From assembly GCF_001611975.1 (NCBI RefSeq), contig NZ_CP014525.1, positions 1,666,001-1,730,000 of the forward strand: DNA of 64,000 bases, read 5' to 3'. The notes beneath the pieces were generated by a model. It searched no databases, was not told the origin of the DNA, and saw nothing but the letters and a program-made list of their open reading frames with translations. Below, piece after piece: positions 59,613 through 64,000 of this stretch (positions are counted from its first letter, which is position 1; each line of letters opens with the position of its first letter). The position numbers and the translations under genes are program-made. Source of the DNA: Haematospirillum jordaniae (GTDB lineage Bacteria > Pseudomonadota > Alphaproteobacteria > Rhodospirillales > Rhodospirillaceae).

Positions 59613-60087
59613 CAAGACTCGCGGTGATCACCGCTCGAAATGTTCCGCTTCGGTACCTTCCATTGTTGCTGGCGATTTGTCTGTAACGGGCAATTTTGTC
59701 GGAACGGGCGAGATGCAGGTTGACGGGGCTGTCGAAGGTGATATCGACTGCCAAACATTGACAATTGGGGTTAGCGGAACTGTATCGGGCCATGTCAGGG
59801 CGGAAACGGTGCGTCTGCATGGCCAGCTGATGGGGCAAATTCATGCCCGGAATGTTTTTCTGGCTTCAACCTCGCGCATGGTTGGTGATGTAACCCATGA
59901 AAGCTTGGCTATAGAGCCCGGGGCATTCTTGGAGGGGCATTGCCGCCGTATGTCGTCGGACTGTGGTGGAGCGTCCCTTGATGCCCCTGACAAACTCCGT
60001 GGTGCTGGTTTACGCCTTACGGACAGCAGTCGCAGCGCCACGGTCAGCAAGGAAGAAGATGTTCTGGATACAGTTGTTGGTGCCTGA
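59596..60087 (+). CDS. Bactofilin
   Basis: This protein of about 163 residues is a bactofilin, a nucleotide-independent cytoskeletal filament of beta-helix structure. The core runs from IVAGDLSVTGNFVGTGEMQVDG through VEGDIDCQTLTIG and VRLHGQLMGQIHA to VTHESLAIEPGAFLEG, showing the repeating hydrophobic-Gly pattern (all given in short pieces). Short polar tails flank it. ATG 59596 is preferred, inside the end of the M23 gene, so the two are translationally coupled. The C-terminal tail ends three bases from the convergent hemB stop. Confidence 0.93.
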   Translation: MFSKDSKTRGDHRSKCSASVPSIVAGDLSVTGNFVGTGEMQVDGAVEGDIDCQTLTIGVSGTVSGHVRAETVRLHGQLMGQIHARNVFLASTSRMVGDVTHESLAIEPGAFLEGHCRRMSSDCGGASLDAPDKLRGAGLRLTDSSRSATVSKEEDVLDTVVGA

Positions 60088-60090
60088 TTT

Positions 60091-61104
60091 TTAACGGGCT
60101 TTGGCAATCTTCCTAGCTGCGTCAAGGGCGTAGTATGTCATGATGGCATCGGCTCCGGCCCTCTTGAAGCACAGCAAGCTTTCCATCATCGCAGCGTCAC
60201 GGTCCAGCCAACTGTTCTGGGCCGCAGCTTGTAGCATGGCATACTCTCCACTGACCTGATAAGCCCAAGTCGGTATCTTGAAGGTGGTTTTTACCTTGGA
60301 CAGAATATCAAGATAAGGCATCCCTGGTTTTATGATGATGGCGTCAGCCCCTTCCTGAATGTCCAACGCAACCTCCCGCATGGCTTCGTCGCTGTTGGAG
60401 GGGTCCATCTGGTAGCTTTTCTTGTTTCCACCTTTGAGGGACTGAGCAGAGCCTATAGCGTCTCTGAAAGGGCCATAGAATGCAGAAGCATATTTGGCTG
60501 CATAGGCGATGATTTGTACGTTGCTGAATCCGGCAGAGTCCAAGGCATCACGCACAGCACCAACCCTGCCATCCATCATGTCAGAAGGGGCGACAGCATC
60601 AGCCCCTGATTTGGCCTGTTGCAGGGCTTGTTGTACCAACACAGCAACTGTTTCATCATTGATAACATGCCCATTATGCACCAAGCCGTCGTGTCCGGTA
60701 TCTGTATAGGGATCCAAAGCAACATCGCATATAATCCCTAGTTCGGGGCATGCGGCCTTCAGTGTGCGAATGGTGCGGTTGACCAAGTTATCGGGATTAT
60801 GGGCTTCGGTTGCTGCACTGTTTTTCATCGATGCTTCAATGCATGGGAAAAGGGCAAGTGCTGGAATACCAAGCGAGTACGCTTCGTGTGATGCATCAAC
60901 CAAGCAGTCAGTGCTATAGCGAAAGACGCCGGGCATCGATGAAACGGGTTCCTTCCTGTTCTTGCCTTCAACGATAAAAACAGGCCATATCAGGTCATTG
61001 ACTGTTACGCTGTTCTCAGCCATCAGGCGCCGGGACCATTCGTGTTGACGGTTGCGACGCATGCGCAGGCGAGGGAAGGATCCGGGCAAGGAGACAGCAG
61101 TCAT
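60091..61104 (-). CDS. hemB: Delta-aminolevulinic acid dehydratase
   Basis: This 337-residue enzyme condenses two 5-aminolevulinate molecules to porphobilinogen for haem and related tetrapyrroles. RMRRNRQHEWSRRLMAEN is the typical N-terminus, DVALDPYTDTGHDG the metal-site region of the non-zinc type, and YAAKYASAFYGPFR and IIIKPGMPYLD hold the two Schiff-base lysines. The aspartate-rich metal loop, rather than three cysteines, points to a magnesium-dependent enzyme. It is convergent with the bactofilin gene. Confidence 0.97.
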   Translation of the reverse strand: MTAVSLPGSFPRLRMRRNRQHEWSRRLMAENSVTVNDLIWPVFIVEGKNRKEPVSSMPGVFRYSTDCLVDASHEAYSLGIPALALFPCIEASMKNSAATEAHNPDNLVNRTIRTLKAACPELGIICDVALDPYTDTGHDGLVHNGHVINDETVAVLVQQALQQAKSGADAVAPSDMMDGRVGAVRDALDSAGFSNVQIIAYAAKYASAFYGPFRDAIGSAQSLKGGNKKSYQMDPSNSDEAMREVALDIQEGADAIIIKPGMPYLDILSKVKTTFKIPTWAYQVSGEYAMLQAAAQNSWLDRDAAMMESLLCFKRAGADAIMTYYALDAARKIAKAR

Positions 61105-61363
61105 GAGTAGGGAAGGCCTTTGATGATGCAGAGTGAGTACCGCAATAATGGCCTAGGACAGTCATGTTCGCCAATATCAGAAATAAAGGCGAGTGAACGT
61201 TTTATGTGTCTTGTTTCTCGACTGCTCACCTGTGAGTGAATGAGGGTGGTACGGAGGCATCGGGGTGTGGGCAGCATGTGCGTCTGAAGTGCTTTGTTAC
61301 GGTGTAACGCATGCCTTCTAGGAATCAGATTCTTCGTGTTTTTATGGCTTCGAGGGGGTTGTA

Positions 61364-62458
61364 ATGGTGTGTATCTCCGAGATTCATGCAGTCTCTGATG
61401 AGGTTGTATTTTCTGCCCGAAATAGCTTGGGTCTAGTTTTATTGAACAGGCCAGGGGCGTTGAATGCCCTGTCTCTGGGGCAGATTGTTCTTCTTACACA
61501 ACAGCTCCAAGCGTGGATGCATGATGATACAATCAAGGCCGTCTTGATTGAGGGGGCGGGGGATCGTGCCTTTTGTGCTGGTGGTGATATTCGTGCCATG
61601 GCTGATGCTGGTCGATGTGGCGATTCTGTAGCACTGCGGCAGTTCTTTTCTTCTGAGTATCGTTTGAACCGCTTGATAAAGGTTTACCCAAAACCATTCT
61701 TGGCCTTTATGGATGGCATCACCATGGGGGGCGGTGTTGGCTTGTCTGTACACGGAACGCGTCGCATTGCGACCGAGCGTACTGTTTTTGCCATGCCCGA
61801 GACTGGAATTGGTCTTTTTCCCGATGTCGGGGGAACTTTCTTCCTGCCGCGTATGCCGGGTCGGACCGGTCTGTATCTGGCTTTGACAGGTGCTAGGATG
61901 GAAGCTGCTGATACGGTATTTACCGGTGCCGCTACGCATTTCATGCCCAGCAATCGTGGGGATGATTTTCTTGATGCGTTGGCCTGTGCTCTTGAAGGCT
62001 GCGATGTAGCACGCGCCCTTGACACAGTGGATGCCGTTCTGGGTCAGTTTTCTGAAGATGTGGGTCCGGCGCCATTGCAAGCCTTGCAAGAAGAAATACG
62101 GCGGTGTTTCTCCGGGGCCTCTGTGGCGATGATTCTTAAGGATCTTGTGGCAGAGGGAACGCGGTGGGCGTGTCAGCAGCGTGAAGAATTGCTCCGGAAA
62201 TCTCCGCTGTCACTTCTTGTTACATTTAACCAGATGCAGCGTGGTGCAGAGCTTGATTTTGATGCGGCAATGGCCTTGGAATATAGGTTGGCGCCAAGGA
62301 TGGCGTTGGGACATGATTTCCTTGAAGGTGTGCGGGCGGCTCTGATTGACAAGGACAGGAACCCGGTATGGGTGCCAAAAAGTATCGACAGCATTTCTCC
62401 TGCTGAGGTCGAGGCTTATTTCAGGCCCGCAGAGGAGGGGGAGCTTGTGTTTTATTGA
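61364..62458 (+). CDS. 3-Hydroxyisobutyryl-CoA hydrolase-like enoyl-CoA hydratase family protein
   Basis: This 364-residue crotonase-fold protein matches the hydrolase branch that releases 3-hydroxyisobutyrate from its CoA ester in valine breakdown. The N-terminal half shows GLVLLNRPGALNALS, GDRAFCAGGDIRAM and GITMGGGVGLSVHG with the oxyanion-hole glycines and FAMPETGIGLFPDVGG with the catalytic Glu. The extra C-terminal 100 residues (YRLAPRM, FLEGVRAALIDKDRNPVW) separate it from plain enoyl-CoA hydratases. It stands alone before tRNA-Glu; the 61105-61363 gap shows nothing recognised. Confidence 0.9.
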   Translation: MVCISEIHAVSDEVVFSARNSLGLVLLNRPGALNALSLGQIVLLTQQLQAWMHDDTIKAVLIEGAGDRAFCAGGDIRAMADAGRCGDSVALRQFFSSEYRLNRLIKVYPKPFLAFMDGITMGGGVGLSVHGTRRIATERTVFAMPETGIGLFPDVGGTFFLPRMPGRTGLYLALTGARMEAADTVFTGAATHFMPSNRGDDFLDALACALEGCDVARALDTVDAVLGQFSEDVGPAPLQALQEEIRRCFSGASVAMILKDLVAEGTRWACQQREELLRKSPLSLLVTFNQMQRGAELDFDAAMALEYRLAPRMALGHDFLEGVRAALIDKDRNPVWVPKSIDSISPAEVEAYFRPAEEGELVFY

Positions 62459-62528
62459 GAGTGTTGAGAAGAAAGGTCTTGACGCGGTTGGGGAACAAGA
62501 ATTACAACGTGCGCCTTCCTGAGCCTGC

Positions 62529-62604
62529 GTCCCTATCGTCTAGAGGCCTAGGACACCGCCCTTTCACGGCGGCGACCGGGGTTCGAATCCCCGTGGGGAC
62601 GCCA
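62529..62604 (+). tRNA. tRNA-Glu (anticodon TTC)
   Basis: A 76-base cloverleaf: acceptor GTCCCTA pairs with TGGGGAC (one G-T pair), anticodon stem CCGCC/GGCGG encloses CTTTCAC giving TTC, and CGGGGTTCGAATCCCCG forms the T-arm. CCA is encoded at 62602-62604. Antisense readings produce the usual false HGDSNPG peptide. Confidence 0.97.
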
Positions 62605-62764
62605 CGCATAAAAGCACTGACAAGCCTTTAGCTTCATGCGAAGTTGTGCGCGTGAAATTTGGATCTTGTATCTACAAAAACATGAATGCAGCAAACCGCA
62701 CGACACTTCTTGTGTTGGGTCTGACAGGGGTTCTCGTGTGGAGCTTGTTGTGGGAAAGGCATGT

Positions 62765-62959
62765 ATGGTTGCGCCATCATCGGATGAGGTCTTGTTTGAA
62801 ATAAGAATTCTTGGGAACTCAGCCCAAGTTTCGGCAATACATGTGCCCACGAATACAGAGGTAAAGGTTGTCTGTCCGGCTGCCTTGCCGGCGGCTCTTA
62901 TGCAAAAGGCAGCCCTACGCCGGCTGCTTTGGGTCTTGGGCCGCCCAAAGAGACCTTGA
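62765..62959 (+). CDS. Small conserved protein before rpiB (DUF6898-like)
   Basis: This 64-residue protein has the pattern EVLFEIRILGNSAQVSAIHV, then TEVKVVCPA, then LMQKAALRRLLWVLGR. I recall the same pattern (EV.FEFR.IGNS..V.A.D..TG.EV...GP....... ALRKL) in a small alphaproteobacterial family upstream of rpiB, which I believe is DUF6898, of unknown role. ATG 62765 follows GGGAAAGG. The open frame extends to 62636 but only this part has the pattern. It precedes rpiB by 89 bases. The family match is from memory. Confidence 0.55.
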   Translation: MVAPSSDEVLFEIRILGNSAQVSAIHVPTNTEVKVVCPAALPAALMQKAALRRLLWVLGRPKRP

Positions 62960-63048
62960 ATGTATTGCTTTTGCCTCTTTTGAATGGCGCAGGCAAACAA
63001 ACGTGTATATAAGATTATCATCGGTTCTTCTCATCGCGGCAGTTCTGT

Positions 63049-63486
63049 ATGATGACGCCAAAATCCGTGGCTATTGCCAATGATCACGCAGCGCTTGATC
63101 TCAAGAATGCCTTGGTTGGGTATCTGGCCTCGGCAGGCTATGTCCTTCTGGATCTCGGAACAAACAGCTCTGATTCTGTAGATTACCCTGATTATGCCAG
63201 AAAAATGGCTGATTCCTTGGCAGCAGGAACTGCTGATGTGGGGATTTTGCTGTGTGGGTCCGGTATTGGTATTTCCATGGCGGCCAACCGTTATCGCCAC
63301 GTTCGCGCTGCGCTTGTGCATGATGCGCTTGGTGCAAGGTTGGCGCGCCAGCACAACGATGCCAATGTCATCGTGCTGGGAGGGCGCACAACTGGCGTGG
63401 AGACAGCAATTGATTGTTTGAATGTATTTATGAGGACCGCATTTGAGGGCGGGCGCCATTGTGCTCGTATTGAGAAAATAAGCTGA
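63049..63486 (+). CDS. rpiB: Ribose-5-phosphate isomerase B
   Basis: This 145-residue enzyme converts ribulose 5-phosphate and ribose 5-phosphate in the pentose phosphate pathway. IANDHAALDLKNAL, DLGTNSSDSVDYPDYA, LLCGSGIGISMAANR and RAALVHDALGARLARQHNDANV are RpiB motifs, including the catalytic Cys. It stands immediately upstream of glyA, the standard rpiB-glyA order. Confidence 0.97.
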   Translation: MMTPKSVAIANDHAALDLKNALVGYLASAGYVLLDLGTNSSDSVDYPDYARKMADSLAAGTADVGILLCGSGIGISMAANRYRHVRAALVHDALGARLARQHNDANVIVLGGRTTGVETAIDCLNVFMRTAFEGGRHCARIEKIS

Positions 63487-63551
63487 CGCCTGCTGTTCCA
63501 TCAGTTTTTTGGCCCGGGTGCATAATGCCCTGTTACAGAGGATGCTTGTTG

Positions 63552-64000
63552 ATGACCTACGCCGTTTCTCCCACCTACTTTACGCAGGATATCTCTGCTG
63601 CTGATCCTGAGGTAATGGCTTCATTGTCCGCAGAGCTGCGTCGCCAGCAGGACCAGATAGAGCTGATTGCGTCAGAGAATATTGTCTCCAGGGCTGTGCT
63701 GCAGGCTGCAGGATCGGTGCTGACGAACAAGTATGCGGAAGGGTATCCGGGTAAACGGTACTACGGTGGCTGTGAGTGCGTGGACGTCGCAGAATCCCTC
63801 GCGATTGAACGGGCCAAGAAGCTTTTTGGTGTTGAGTTTGTCAACGTCCAACCACATTCTGGGGCTCAGGCAAACGGGGCTGTGTTCCAAGCCCTTCTTC
63901 AGCCTAGCGATACCATATTGGGTATGAGCTTGGCTGCTGGCGGCCATCTTACTCATGGCGCTCCTCCGGCCCAGTCCGGCAAGTGGTTCAATGCCATCCA
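63552..64000 (+). CDS. glyA: Serine hydroxymethyltransferase, N-terminal part
   Basis: The first 149 residues of GlyA run to the right edge of the window. The enzyme interconverts serine and glycine, feeding one-carbon units to tetrahydrofolate. QQDQIELIASENIVSRAVLQ (split: IELIASENIVSRAV), LTNKYAEGYPGKRYYGGCE, VNVQPHSGAQAN and GGHLTHG are all SHMT signatures; the PLP lysine lies beyond the edge. ATG 63552 is preceded by AGAGGA. Frame: ATG ACC TAC GCC, open to the end. Confidence 0.97.
   Translation, partial: MTYAVSPTYFTQDISAADPEVMASLSAELRRQQDQIELIASENIVSRAVLQAAGSVLTNKYAEGYPGKRYYGGCECVDVAESLAIERAKKLFGVEFVNVQPHSGAQANGAVFQALLQPSDTILGMSLAAGGHLTHGAPPAQSGKWFNAI

Noticed and set aside
62548..63021. 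157-residue minus-strand frame ending HGDSNPGRRRERAVS
   Set aside because: That ending is the antisense translation of tRNA-Glu, a well-known false-gene pattern. The frame also covers the likelier small gene on the plus strand.

Overview
The window reads as ordinary chromosome of a free-living, flagellated, Gram-negative alphaproteobacterium, most probably of the order Rhodospirillales. This rests on gene content and order: lpxI-lpxB, pdxJ-acpS-lepB-rnc-era-recO, tig-clpP-clpX, the pdhA-pdhB-pdhC-lpd-lipA-ratA run with an E1-beta subunit carrying its own lipoyl domain, an NDUFS4-type complex I gene, a COQ9-family gene near rpsU, a fused indolepyruvate:ferredoxin oxidoreductase, an M23 peptidase overlapping a bactofilin, and rpiB-glyA. 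Base composition is moderate (low to mid 50s % GC by eye) and codon use looks even. I see no prophage, insertion sequence, CRISPR array or rRNA operon. Species cannot be named from sequence alone.

Layout: 1-6.4 kb, end of the lipid A cluster (lpxI fragment, lpxB), a glyoxalase and an RND efflux pair. 6.4-11.4 kb, a secreted cytochrome c, rpsU with a structured leader, def, a COQ9-family and an SCP2-domain gene, a GcvA-like regulator and dusA. 11.4-17.7 kb is the most accessory-looking stretch: a possible 34-37 aa membrane peptide, an unknown gene plus a FlgC-like mini protein behind a good sigma-70-type promoter, a solitary Panacea-domain gene with repeats in front of it, a DUF192 protein, tRNA-Pro / NDUFS4 / tRNA-Arg, two small unknown genes, a NUDIX hydrolase and an orphan ParA with upstream direct repeats. 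17.7-31 kb: rluD, a small membrane protein, an RhlE-type helicase, the 1,166-aa indolepyruvate oxidoreductase, a secreted four-cysteine protein, a GH17-GT2 glucan synthase, an LprI-like protein, GNAT and CHAP-domain proteins, and an OmpA-type porin.

31-45.7 kb: pdxJ-acpS-lepB-rnc-era-recO-parC on the plus strand, bpt and motA-motB on the minus strand, a flavin reductase, a D-amino acid dehydrogenase, the bifunctional NAD(P)HX repair enzyme and malonyl-CoA decarboxylase. 45.8-57 kb: tRNA-Leu, tig, clpP and clpX (no lon follows), then the pyruvate dehydrogenase operon with lipoate synthase and ratA. 57-64 kb: pncC-pgpA, M23 peptidase plus bactofilin, hemB, a 3-hydroxyisobutyryl-CoA hydrolase-like gene, tRNA-Glu, a small conserved gene, rpiB and the start of glyA.

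Most of the window is housekeeping. No clear new multi-gene system stands out. The best leads are the unexplained small genes and repeat-bearing promoter regions between 11.4 and 17.7 kb, the double hairpin in the rpsU leader, the GH17-GT2 glucan synthase with its secreted neighbour, and the repeat-rich leader of the pdh operon. Start codons were chosen from Shine-Dalgarno spacing and family lengths; no database searches were possible.
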